From Pseudomonadota bacterium (GTDB lineage: Bacteria; Pseudomonadota; Alphaproteobacteria; Rhizobiales; Rhizobiaceae): a stretch of 6,777 bases of DNA. The translations under genes and the position numbers were made by a program. The stretch lies in contig JAEWFU010000141.1 of assembly GCA_023388675.1 (NCBI GenBank), forward strand, positions 1 through 6,777, given 5' to 3'. Shown here piece after piece: positions 1 through 4,800 of the stretch. The notes below the pieces were generated by a model. The model was not told the DNA's origin. It ran no database searches and was given only the letters and a program-made list of their open reading frames with translations. Every line of letters begins with the position of its first letter. Position 1 is the first letter of the stretch.

Positions 1-110
1 ACAGACGACTTTCCCGTTCCTGTCGTAGAATTCCATCTCAAGCCCCTGTAGCTGACACCCCGAAAACAGAAGCGCGCTTAGGACAGAGATTTCGTAACGT
101 CAGCTCCCAT
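1..110 (-). CDS. Possible 5' end of a lipoprotein gene, start disrupted, runs off the left edge
   Basis: On the minus strand a frame is open from position 99 to the left edge (33 codons). Its translation includes LSALLFSGCQ, which resembles the hydrophobic core and lipobox of a lipoprotein signal peptide, followed by MEFYDRNGKVVC. This frame has no ATG, GTG or TTG before the hydrophobic stretch and is preceded by a TGA at 100-102. An ATG at 108-110 opens a neighbouring frame (MGADVTKSLS, then stop); one extra base before position 81 would join it to the lipobox frame. No Shine-Dalgarno sequence is visible. The options are a frameshifted lipoprotein gene, a gene starting at the internal ATG at 34-36, or chance. 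Too little is present to name a family. Confidence 0.25.
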
Positions 111-492
111 TTGGGATGACTAGTCCATCGCCGATTAAAGCCTCCACACCGGTCACCCGGCAAAGCCGGGGAAACGTTCGCTGCTCAAGCGCCACCGACA
201 AAAGGTGACGAGTCGTTCAGCACGAACCGGGCCCAAAAAGTTGGCTAATGGAATGGTAGCGTAGGACCGAAGCAGGTCAGCTCAGCCCCATGAACTTCTG
301 GCACCGCATGGGCTCGAGCGGCGCGAACGGCTGCCCGGCACGCTCAACAACTACGGTCGTGAGTTCGCCGTCTCGCCGCAGGCCGCGCGTCCCACGATTC
401 CGGTGGAAACGGCAGTGAGATGACACAGCCGCACCGGAGCGGCGGATGCACACATTGCCGCGAGGAATAGCCGACCGGTGGAACTGAACAGC
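111..492. other. Region without an intact gene, containing a gene remnant
   Basis: This stretch has no complete gene that I can support. It holds a perfect hairpin with a 6-bp stem at 156-170 (CCCGGC-AAA-GCCGGG) without a T-run on either strand, so it is not a convincing terminator. It also holds the coding-like fragment described separately at 266-423. A minus-strand open frame across 277-588 looks like a shadow: it crosses both the plus-strand remnant and the promoter at 493-518. Confidence 0.5.
266..423 (+). pseudogene. 3' remnant of an unidentified protein-coding gene
   Basis: After an in-frame TAG at 263-265, the plus frame is open to TGA at 421-423. It has no ATG, GTG or TTG start near its beginning. 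The translation contains the stretches HGLERRERLPGTLNNYGREF and AVSPQAARPTIPVETAVR. From about 300 on, most codons end in G or C, as in the genuine genes of this window. This looks like the C-terminal tail of a protein whose upstream part was lost by deletion or rearrangement. I do not recognise the family. A chance open frame in GC-rich DNA cannot be excluded. Confidence 0.35.
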
Positions 493-518
493 GGAACCGG
501 TAGCGCACGAAAACGGTT
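493..518 (+). promoter_or_regulatory. EcfG/RpoE2-type general-stress promoter (P1)
   Basis: GGAAC (493-497) is followed after 18 bases by GTT (516-518). This matches the published alphaproteobacterial EcfG/RpoE2 promoter pattern GGAAC-N18-19-TT. Transcription would begin around 524-527, just upstream of a GGAGAG ribosome binding site at 530-535 and the TTG at 542. It would drive the two-gene operon of membrane proteins. The sigma-factor assignment rests on motif similarity and on three further copies in the window. Confidence 0.65.
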
Positions 519-541
519 TAATGAAAAACGGAGAGCCTTCC

Positions 542-1384
542 TTGCCAGCACGAATAGAATCATCGCGATCCGGCACATGGCGCGCCACCCGCGACTTCGG
601 ACGGGCGGTGGGTGGCGCTCTGATTTTCTCCCTGCCGATGCTGATGACGATGGAACTGTGGTGGCTCGGCTTCTACCTCGATCGGCTGAGGCTGTTGATC
701 CTGCTCTTAACCACTTTGCCGGCGCTGGTCGTGCTGTCGCGTCATATCGGCTTCGAGCACACGCGCAAATGGCGCGATGATTTGGCCGATGCCCTGATCG
801 CGTTGGGTACTGCAGCGATCGTGTGCCTCACCTTGCTCACCCTCTTCGGCACGATTACTTCCGACATGCCTCCCGACGAAATAATCGGAAAGGTCGTGAT
901 TCAGATGGTCCCTGCATCGATTGGCGCGCTTCTAGCAAAAAGCCAGTTCGGCGCGGAATCGGGCGATGGCGATGACACCGAGGAGAAAAACGAGTCTTAC
1001 GGCGGCGAACTGTTCCTGATGGGTGTGGGCGCGCTGTTCCTCGGCTTTAATCTCGCGCCGACGGAAGAGATGGTTCTCATCTCCTATCAGATGACGGAAT
1101 GGCATGCGGTGGCGATGGTCATGCTTTCCTTGGTGCTCATGCATGGCTTCGTGTTCGCGGTCGGTTTTGCCGGAGGATCGGAGGTCTCACCGGAAGAACC
1201 ATGGTGGAGCCCGTTCGTTCGCTTGACCCTCCCCGGTTACATCATCGCGCTGGCGATCAGCCTCTATCTTCTCTGGATTTTCGCTCGCACAGACGGACTT
1301 TCCGGTGACAGCGTCGTGATGGCGATGGTCGTTCTCGCTTTCCCGTCCGCTATCGGCGCCGCTGCGGCACGATTGATCCTGTGA
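542..1384 (+). CDS. TIGR02587 family polytopic membrane protein (DUF2391-like)
   Basis: An inner-membrane protein of unknown function, 280 residues from TTG 542. Eight hydrophobic stretches lie at about residues 23-45, 50-68, 82-103, 115-132, 156-179, 188-209, 229-249 and 257-280. A hydrophilic acidic loop around residues 136-150 (ESGDGDDTEEKNES) separates two halves, and a LAPTEE motif follows the fifth stretch. The order of segments and the ELWWLGFY stretch fit the TIGR02587 family, known to me from rhizobia, Agrobacterium and cyanobacteria. An upstream in-frame ATG at 521 would add seven residues. I prefer TTG 542 because GGAGAG lies six bases before it and because the promoter at 493-518 would start transcription downstream of 521. 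The next gene begins eight bases after the stop and matches the usual partner family TIGR02588, so the two probably act together. Role unknown; family call fairly sure, start less so. Confidence 0.85.
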   Translation: MPARIESSRSGTWRATRDFGRAVGGALIFSLPMLMTMELWWLGFYLDRLRLLILLLTTLPALVVLSRHIGFEHTRKWRDDLADALIALGTAAIVCLTLLTLFGTITSDMPPDEIIGKVVIQMVPASIGALLAKSQFGAESGDGDDTEEKNESYGGELFLMGVGALFLGFNLAPTEEMVLISYQMTEWHAVAMVMLSLVLMHGFVFAVGFAGGSEVSPEEPWWSPFVRLTLPGYIIALAISLYLLWIFARTDGLSGDSVVMAMVVLAFPSAIGAAAARLIL

Positions 1385-1392
1385 GGATGTAG

Positions 1393-1797
1393 ATGAACGA
1401 CAAGGAGCAAAATCGTTCCGATAGAGGCAGGCCCGTCATCGAGTGGATCTTCGGTTCCGTTTCTGGAGCCGTCGTTGTCGGGCTGGTACTCTTCCTCGGT
1501 TACCAGGCGTTGTTCGGAGACACCCGCCCTCCAGATCTTTTCGTGTCGATCGAGGGGGTCCAGGAACTCGATAACGGTACGGTGGTAACATTCGCCGTCG
1601 CCAACCGCGGCGACAAGGCTGTATCTGCGGTGACGATATCCGCAGCGGCAGCCGACGCTTCTGGAGGTGCTTCGGAGAAGCAAATCGAATTCGACTATAT
1701 TGCAGCGCATTCCGTACGGCGCGGGGCCTTCGTCTTTCCCGGGCCGGTTGCCAGCGATGCTCTCCGGATCGGGATCGGTGGCTATGCCGAGCCATAG
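1393..1797 (+). CDS. TIGR02588 family single-span membrane protein, partner of TIGR02587
   Basis: A 134-residue protein of unknown function. A charged N-terminus (about residues 1-14) precedes one membrane segment at about residues 15-37. The remaining roughly 95 residues lack further hydrophobic spans and look like a beta-rich extracytoplasmic domain (VSIEGVQELDNGTVVTFAVANRG). By the positive-inside rule the C-terminal domain should face the periplasm. GAGGAT at 1383-1388, overlapping the stop codon of the preceding gene, serves as ribosome binding site, so the two genes are almost certainly co-transcribed and translationally linked. As I recall, TIGR02588 is found only beside TIGR02587, which is the arrangement here and supports a two-component membrane complex. 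No enzymatic motif is visible. Confidence 0.85.
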   Translation: MNDKEQNRSDRGRPVIEWIFGSVSGAVVVGLVLFLGYQALFGDTRPPDLFVSIEGVQELDNGTVVTFAVANRGDKAVSAVTISAAAADASGGASEKQIEFDYIAAHSVRRGAFVFPGPVASDALRIGIGGYAEP

Positions 1798-1928
1798 GCG
1801 GCAATCTGTCATCGTGCTCAGCCTGGGTACGTTGACGTCGACGATCCGCGCGGATTCTGCTTCATTGTCGTAACGTCCGGAACTCAGGGTAGCGTTCTCG
1901 ATCTGCCCGCCAGTTTGAACGGTTCGAG

Positions 1929-2519
1929 ATGGCAGCGTCGTCAAGCATGAAGAGCAGCACTGGTCACCTTTCTCCGGCGAACCGTTTTGCAAACGATCCA
2001 GTGGACGTCGCCCGGGCTCTGATAGGCTCGCACCTTCGGTTCAACGGGATCGGGGGCTTCATCGTCGAAACGGAAGCCTACGCGGCGGACGACCCGGCCT
2101 CGCACAGCTTCAAAGGCCCCACATTGCGAAATGCGGCGATGTTCGGGCCGCCGGGGACGGCTTATGTCTATCGTTCCTATGGGCTCCACTGGTGTCTCAA
2201 CGTCGTCTGCAAAGTCGGAAACGCGGTTCTCCTGCGGGCGCTCGAGCCGCGATGGGGCCTGGATGTCATGGCCGCAAGACGCGGCACCGACCTGCCTGCA
2301 TTGCTGTGTGCGGGACCGGGGCGCCTGGCGCAGGCCCTGGCTGTCGACCACTCGGTCAATGGCCTGTCGTTGCTCGCTCCTCCCTTCGAGTTCAGCTTCC
2401 CCGTGGAGCCGGTTCCGATCGTCAGCGGCACGCGCATTGGAATTTCCCGTGCCGCCGACAAACCATGGCGGTTCGGGCTAGCGGGCTCGAGATTTCTCAG
2501 TCGGGCGTTTGCCCGCTGA
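1929..2519 (+). CDS. mpg: 3-methyladenine DNA glycosylase (AAG/MPG family)
   Basis: A base-excision repair enzyme of 196 residues that removes alkylated or deaminated purines (3-methyladenine, hypoxanthine and similar) from DNA by cutting the N-glycosidic bond. It is typical in length for bacterial members. The hallmark segment IVETEAY is at residues 45-51, with E49 aligning to catalytic Glu125 of human AAG and Y51 to Tyr127. H59 matches His136, Y81 the intercalating Tyr159 and N91 Asn169. The [16 protein letters not shown] and GPGRLAQAL blocks are also in place, as is the C-terminal SRFLSR. No key residue is missing. The start is uncertain: ATG 1929 lacks a good Shine-Dalgarno sequence, and ATG 1947 is also possible. 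It lies 131 bases after the preceding gene in the same direction and has no GGAAC-type promoter, so its regulation is unclear. A 5-bp hairpin (2502-2515) sits at its 3' end. Confidence 0.93.
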   Translation: MAASSSMKSSTGHLSPANRFANDPVDVARALIGSHLRFNGIGGFIVETEAYAADDPASHSFKGPTLRNAAMFGPPGTAYVYRSYGLHWCLNVVCKVGNAVLLRALEPRWGLDVMAARRGTDLPALLCAGPGRLAQALAVDHSVNGLSLLAPPFEFSFPVEPVPIVSGTRIGISRAADKPWRFGLAGSRFLSRAFAR

Positions 2520-2815
2520 AGGTCCGTTCGAGTTCCTTTCGACGCTTGCCGGGACTGGCCGCAGAATCGGTATCGACGCTGCATCTCCATTGCCGATGAC
2601 GACACGTTGTTCCGCGCTGACGACGCCCTCGTTGCCGGCCCCATGCCGCGACCGAAGGAACAGCCTTTCGCGTCGTCTGTGATTTCCCCGCCTGCTGTCT
2701 TATGGCAGAAAACCGAAGGTGAAATATCCCCAGGTGATGAAAGCCGCTCGCGATGGAGCCCGACGAGCCACGCTCGCCGGGCTCTCATTTTTCTCTTTCA
2801 GAGTTGCTTCCGTTC
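2520..2815. other. Gene-poor stretch ending in a strong terminator
   Basis: No reading frame here has convincing start signals or coding-like composition. Plus-strand frames beginning at 2607, 2719 and 2753 run through the terminator at 2756-2793 and the promoter at 2816-2841, so they are not believable genes. The terminator may end the glycosylase transcript with a 3' UTR of about 270 bases, or it may end an unannotated small RNA. A GGAAC at 2657-2661 has GTG rather than GTT at the expected distance, so it is only a near-miss for the stress promoter. Confidence 0.5.
2756..2793 (+). terminator. Strong rho-independent terminator
   Basis: GAGCCCG (2756-2762) pairs with CGGGCTC (2778-2784). Inside, CGAGC (2764-2768) pairs with GCTCG (2772-2776) around a CAC loop. 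The two stems are separated by a single A/C mismatch. The hairpin is followed by a T-rich tract including five consecutive T. This is the best terminator structure in the window and insulates the stress promoter at 2816-2841 from upstream transcription. Confidence 0.8.
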
Positions 2816-2841
2816 GGAACAATCGGCTTGCCGAAAGGGTT
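2816..2841 (+). promoter_or_regulatory. EcfG/RpoE2-type general-stress promoter (P2)
   Basis: GGAAC (2816-2820) is followed after 18 bases by GTT (2839-2841), the same geometry as the copy at 493-518. Transcription would start near 2848, leaving a short leader of about 26 bases with AAGGAGA (2861-2867) before the ATG at 2874. It lies directly behind a strong terminator, as expected for an independent promoter. Confidence 0.7.
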
Positions 2842-2873
2842 GCGGATAGAACGAATGCTGAAGGAGACGAAGC

Positions 2874-3161
2874 ATGGACCCGCGAAGGAAGCCAGACCGG
2901 CAGGACGAGGACGACATCAGGAAAGATGGCCCGTCACTGGAGGAGCAGGACTGGGAGGATATCGGGAGCGGTGCGATCCGGCCCGACAGCACTCCGGAGA
3001 ATGGTGACTTGAGGTACGACGTTGAGCCTTCGGGCGAGGCGCCCGAGGAGGAAGACGACAACAGCTATCAGAAGAGCGACGAGGCGCTGCCCGAAGATCG
3101 GGAGGAAGCCGCCATTAGCCGGAATCCCTCCAGGGAGGGCAGCCGCTTCGACGAGGTCTGA
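2874..3161 (+). CDS. Short, highly acidic hypothetical protein
   Basis: A 95-residue hydrophilic protein with no signal peptide, membrane segment or cysteine. About a third of the residues are Asp or Glu (16 each) and Pro, Gly, Ser and Arg are frequent, so it is probably intrinsically disordered in solution. The C-terminal part (SDEALPEDREEAAISRNPS, then REGSRFDEV) resembles, from memory, the tail of small rhizobial hypothetical proteins; a search is needed to confirm. The start is well supported: AAGGAGA lies six bases before the ATG, behind a GGAAC-N18-GTT promoter. Disordered acidic proteins under stress-sigma control are often protectants, but that role here is only an inference. It converges on the minus-strand gene that ends at 3189. 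Confidence 0.75.
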   Translation: MDPRRKPDRQDEDDIRKDGPSLEEQDWEDIGSGAIRPDSTPENGDLRYDVEPSGEAPEEEDDNSYQKSDEALPEDREEAAISRNPSREGSRFDEV

Positions 3162-3167
3162 CTTTCC

Positions 3168-3189
3168 TGCCGCCGTCACGATGGGCGGT
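3168..3189. terminator. Weak hairpin between two converging genes
   Basis: CCGCC (3170-3174) pairs with GGCGG (3184-3188) across a 9-base loop, just after the stop at 3159-3161 and at the end of the minus-strand gene. There is no good T-run on either side. It could act as a bidirectional terminator, but the evidence is only position plus a short stem. Confidence 0.3.
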
Positions 3190-3396
3190 CATAGATGAGG
3201 TTCGGCCTCACTTGCGTCTATATCCTGCTGATTCCTGGATTGCCGCAGACGGTCCCAATTTTGAAGCAGCGCCTCGGCGCGCACTTCACGGTCTGCAGGG
3301 ATCTCCTCGGTGGCCGCGGAACGGCAGAACTCCTCGGATATTTTCCGCGAGCTCCTGTGGTGTGAATATGCCACATCTGACGGGTTTGGCGCTCAT
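3189..3396 (-). pseudogene. Small hypothetical protein gene, apparently frameshifted
   Basis: Two overlapping minus-strand frames look like halves of one gene. From ATG 3394-3396 the first reads MSAKPVRCGIFTPQELAENI and continues to a TGA at 3286-3288 (36 codons). The second is open from 3374 to 3189 and contains ATEEIPADREVRAEALLQNW, a helical, charged stretch. Joining them near 3310-3340 would give a protein of about 68 residues. The N-terminal half resembles the intact 73-residue protein at 3983-4204 (both begin MSA, then KP, then G-[VI]-F-x-P-x-E-[IL]), and both have an E-[IV]-P-like middle and a basic, helical end. Alternatively only the 61-codon frame (3189-3374) is real. No Shine-Dalgarno sequence is clear for either start. 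Moderate to low confidence. Confidence 0.35.
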
Positions 3397-3432
3397 CAGG
3401 TGTTCGTCTCGCCCCTAACTGATAATACCCCG

Positions 3433-3553
3433 GCGCATGACCTACGATGAGGCGCTCGGCGAACTCGCCGAAGATCTGAATGCGGCGGCGCCACGCGTCG
3501 CCAATACCAGATACCCCCATTGTATCTGCGCCGCTGCCGAGCGGTGTTTTTTA
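3433..3553 (+). ncRNA. Candidate small RNA with stacked hairpins and a U-run terminator
   Basis: Three hairpins follow one another on the plus strand. They are TCGGCG-AACT-CGCCGA (3456-3471), CAGATAC-CCCCATT-GTATCTG (3508-3528, seven perfect pairs), and directly abutting it CGCCGCT-GCCG-AGCGGTG (3529-3546, seven pairs with one G-U) followed by six T. The second hairpin exposes a C-rich loop (CCCCA), which could pair with G-rich Shine-Dalgarno sequences. A possible -10 element GATAAT lies at 3421-3426, placing a start near 3433, but its -35 region is poor. No credible protein gene ends at this terminator. I do not recognise a known family; the 5' end is a guess. Confidence 0.45.
3529..3553 (+). 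terminator. Rho-independent terminator of the candidate small RNA
   Basis: CGCCGCT (3529-3535), loop GCCG, AGCGGTG (3540-3546), then six T at 3547-3552. A canonical factor-independent terminator on the plus strand. It also argues against any protein gene read through this position. Confidence 0.75.
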
Positions 3554-3673
3554 TTGCTGGCAGGCCCTAAACGAAGCGTCCGCTCCAGTACGGGAGCCGG
3601 GCTAGCGAGTTCGAGCAAACTCATGGGGTGGCGGATATGTTCGGCCGTTTTCGGCACGGCTCGATATTGTGAT

Positions 3674-3698
3674 GGAACAACCTGTTGTGGCGTCCGTT
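3674..3698 (+). promoter_or_regulatory. EcfG/RpoE2-type general-stress promoter (P3)
   Basis: GGAAC (3674-3678) is followed after 17 bases by GTT (3696-3698), fitting the GGAAC-N18-TT pattern. The transcript would start near 3705, with GGAG (3709-3712) six bases ahead of the ATG at 3719. This sets the likely start of the following small gene. Confidence 0.65.
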
Positions 3699-3718
3699 GC
3701 AGCGCATCGGAGATTGCC

Positions 3719-3871
3719 ATGAAGCACGTTCGCACGACCATAGAGGAACTGAGGCGTTACATCGCTCAAAGCGAGGCACGCGCTGACCTTGAGGAGGTTG
3801 ATGCGCTACTGAGCGTGGCTCTGGAGGAGGTGCGGCGAAAGCTTGCGGCAAAGGAGCGGAGGCCTTTTTAG
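3719..3871 (+). CDS. 50-residue helical hypothetical protein
   Basis: A small charged protein that is probably almost entirely alpha-helical, with no signal peptide or membrane segment. Leucines, valines and alanines alternate with Glu and Arg (EELRRYIAQSEARADLEEV, then DALLSVALEEVRRKLAAKER), which suggests an amphipathic helical hairpin or coiled coil able to dimerise or bind a partner. The same frame is open upstream to 3437, but that part crosses a strong terminator (3529-3553) and the promoter at 3674-3698, so the ATG at 3719 with GGAG at 3709-3712 is the credible start. I do not recognise the family. It is probably a general-stress gene by its promoter. Confidence 0.65.
   Translation: MKHVRTTIEELRRYIAQSEARADLEEVDALLSVALEEVRRKLAAKERRPF
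3850..3869 (+). terminator. Weak terminator overlapping the stop of the 50-residue gene
   Basis: AAAGG (3850-3854) can pair with CCTTT (3863-3867), followed by two more T. The stem is short and lies inside the coding end, so this is a tentative call. Confidence 0.25.
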
Positions 3872-3982
3872 GCAACCCTGTCCCGACATCCTTTAGTCGG
3901 AAGATGCAATGTTGCCGGTCGATGGTGCCGGTGGCTGCCAGCGACTATCACATTCACGCCCGAGGCAGCAAAGGAGGTATCA

Positions 3983-4204
3983 ATGTCCGCCTCCAAGCCT
4001 TCAATTCCTGGGGTCTTCTATCCTGATGAGATCGAAGATATGCGGGTCGAGTTGTCGAGCGGTGACGTTCCCAACGAAACCGCTGTCGAGAGAGGCTCGT
4101 GCGCAAGAGATCATCTCGCGAAATATGAGCAAGTGCGCCCCCGCGGCCAGCGCCGAAAGAAAGCCGTCGGGCGGAACCCGCTGACGGCTGGCGTCAGCAC
4201 ATAA
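3983..4204 (+). CDS. 73-residue hypothetical protein
   Basis: A small soluble protein with no signal peptide or membrane span. The N-terminal half (SIPGVFYPDEIEDMRVELSS) is acidic with a G-V-F-x-P-x-E-I motif. The C-terminal half is basic (QVRPRGQRRKKAVGRNP) and could bind nucleic acid or another acidic partner. The start is supported by AAGGAGG at 3971-3977, five bases before the ATG and one of the strongest ribosome binding sites in the window. The N-terminus resembles that of the apparently frameshifted gene at 3189-3396, so the two may be paralogues. Its last 11 bases overlap the end of the converging cytochrome b561 gene, and a hairpin lies there. No GGAAC-type promoter is visible upstream. 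Function unknown. Confidence 0.6.
   Translation: MSASKPSIPGVFYPDEIEDMRVELSSGDVPNETAVERGSCARDHLAKYEQVRPRGQRRKKAVGRNPLTAGVST
4180..4198. terminator. Hairpin at the overlap of two converging genes
   Basis: GCTGACG (4180-4186) pairs perfectly with CGTCAGC (4192-4198) around a 5-base loop. It sits where the 73-residue gene and the cytochrome b561 gene converge and overlap, and could serve as a bidirectional terminator. There is no T-run, so the effect is uncertain. Confidence 0.4.
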
Positions 4205-4699
4205 GATCCGGCTTGAACATGCGCATCAGCACTTCGGACCGGGGGACGAAATGCTGGAACAGCGCGCCGGCGATGTGCACGACGATGGCACCGAGCAGCA
4301 GGTTTTTGAGCAGACCATGCACCTCGCCGGCCGCCTCGACGCCGAGAAACCAGGCCACCGAACCGGAAATCGGCAGGAGCAAAAGTAGCAGGTAGATCAA
4401 CCCATGCACCGCTTCCGCGACGATTTGAAGAAGCCGCGGCTCGTCTGGCGGAGATGAGGGCGCGCCACGTGTCAGCGAAGATAGATTCGGGCCAGCGCGA
4501 GGAGGAGCATAAGGCTGCCAGCGGCGATGTGCAGGTATGCCAGGATCGTCGTGTCGGCGTCCGCAACCTCGTCCCCCATCAATAGACGCCACGATTCCTC
4601 GATACCGGCATGCGCAAGAAACTGGAACGCGACCAGAACGACGACAATCCAGTGCAGCGCCACCTGCGTCGGCGAATAACCGGTCATGCTTCTGGCCAT
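4194..4699 (-). pseudogene. Cytochrome b561 (CybB-like) interrupted by a one-base frameshift
   Basis: A small four-helix inner-membrane di-heme cytochrome that would pass electrons between quinol and a partner. From ATG 4697-4699 the first frame gives 75 residues with H16 in the first helix (VALHWIVVVLV) and H57 in the second (AYLHIAAGSLML), ending LARIYLR then TGA at 4472-4474. The neighbouring frame continues exactly where the family does: TRGAPSSPPDEP, a third helix (AVHGLIYLLLLLLP) and a fourth (GAIVVHIAGALFQHF). Adding one base near 4475/4476, turning CGCTG into CGCCTG on the minus strand, restores the family's typical LRLTRGAP and a 168-residue protein of normal length with histidines at 16, 57, 99, 128 and 142. 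This is either a real inactivating deletion or a sequencing error. It is divergent from the dehydrogenase operon and could relate to its electron flow, but that link is inference. Confidence 0.9.
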
Positions 4700-4750
4700 T
4701 CATGAATCTTCTGTTCGGGGATCGCAGCACGTGGTGGTGACCGCAGCGGC

Positions 4751-4775
4751 GGAACCTTCTCAGGGCAATCCTGTT
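4751..4775 (+). promoter_or_regulatory. EcfG/RpoE2-type general-stress promoter (P4)
   Basis: GGAAC (4751-4755) is followed after 17 bases by GTT (4773-4775). A transcript from about 4782 would have a very short leader containing GAGAGGAA before the GTG at 4801. It lies in the 101-base gap between the divergent cytochrome b561 gene and the dehydrogenase operon and points toward the latter. Confidence 0.65.
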
Positions 4776-4800
4776 ACCGTTCAGGTCATGGAGAGGAAAG

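Noticed and set aside
156..170. Perfect hairpin CCCGGC-AAA-GCCGGG as a terminator
   Set aside because: No T-run follows on either strand and no gene clearly ends beside it.
480..484. GGAAC just upstream of the promoter at 493-518, and another at 1879-1883 before the glycosylase gene
   Set aside because: Neither has a GTT or TT at the required spacing.
1264..1992. Minus-strand open frame of 242 codons opposite the TIGR02588 gene
   Set aside because: No recognisable motif or ribosome binding site; it is antisense to a gene with clear family features and operon context.
2657..2681. A further GGAAC-type promoter candidate upstream of the terminator at 2756
   Set aside because: At the proper distance it has GTG instead of GTT, and no believable gene follows.
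2719..3012. Plus-strand frames across 2607-3012 as small genes
   Set aside because: They run through the terminator at 2756-2793 and the promoter at 2816-2841 and overlap the better supported gene at 2874.
3437..3718. Plus-strand open frame from ATG 3437 leading into the 50-residue gene (144 codons in total)
   Set aside because: It crosses a strong terminator with six T (3529-3553) and a GGAAC-N17-GTT promoter (3674-3698), and the later ATG at 3719 has its own ribosome binding site.
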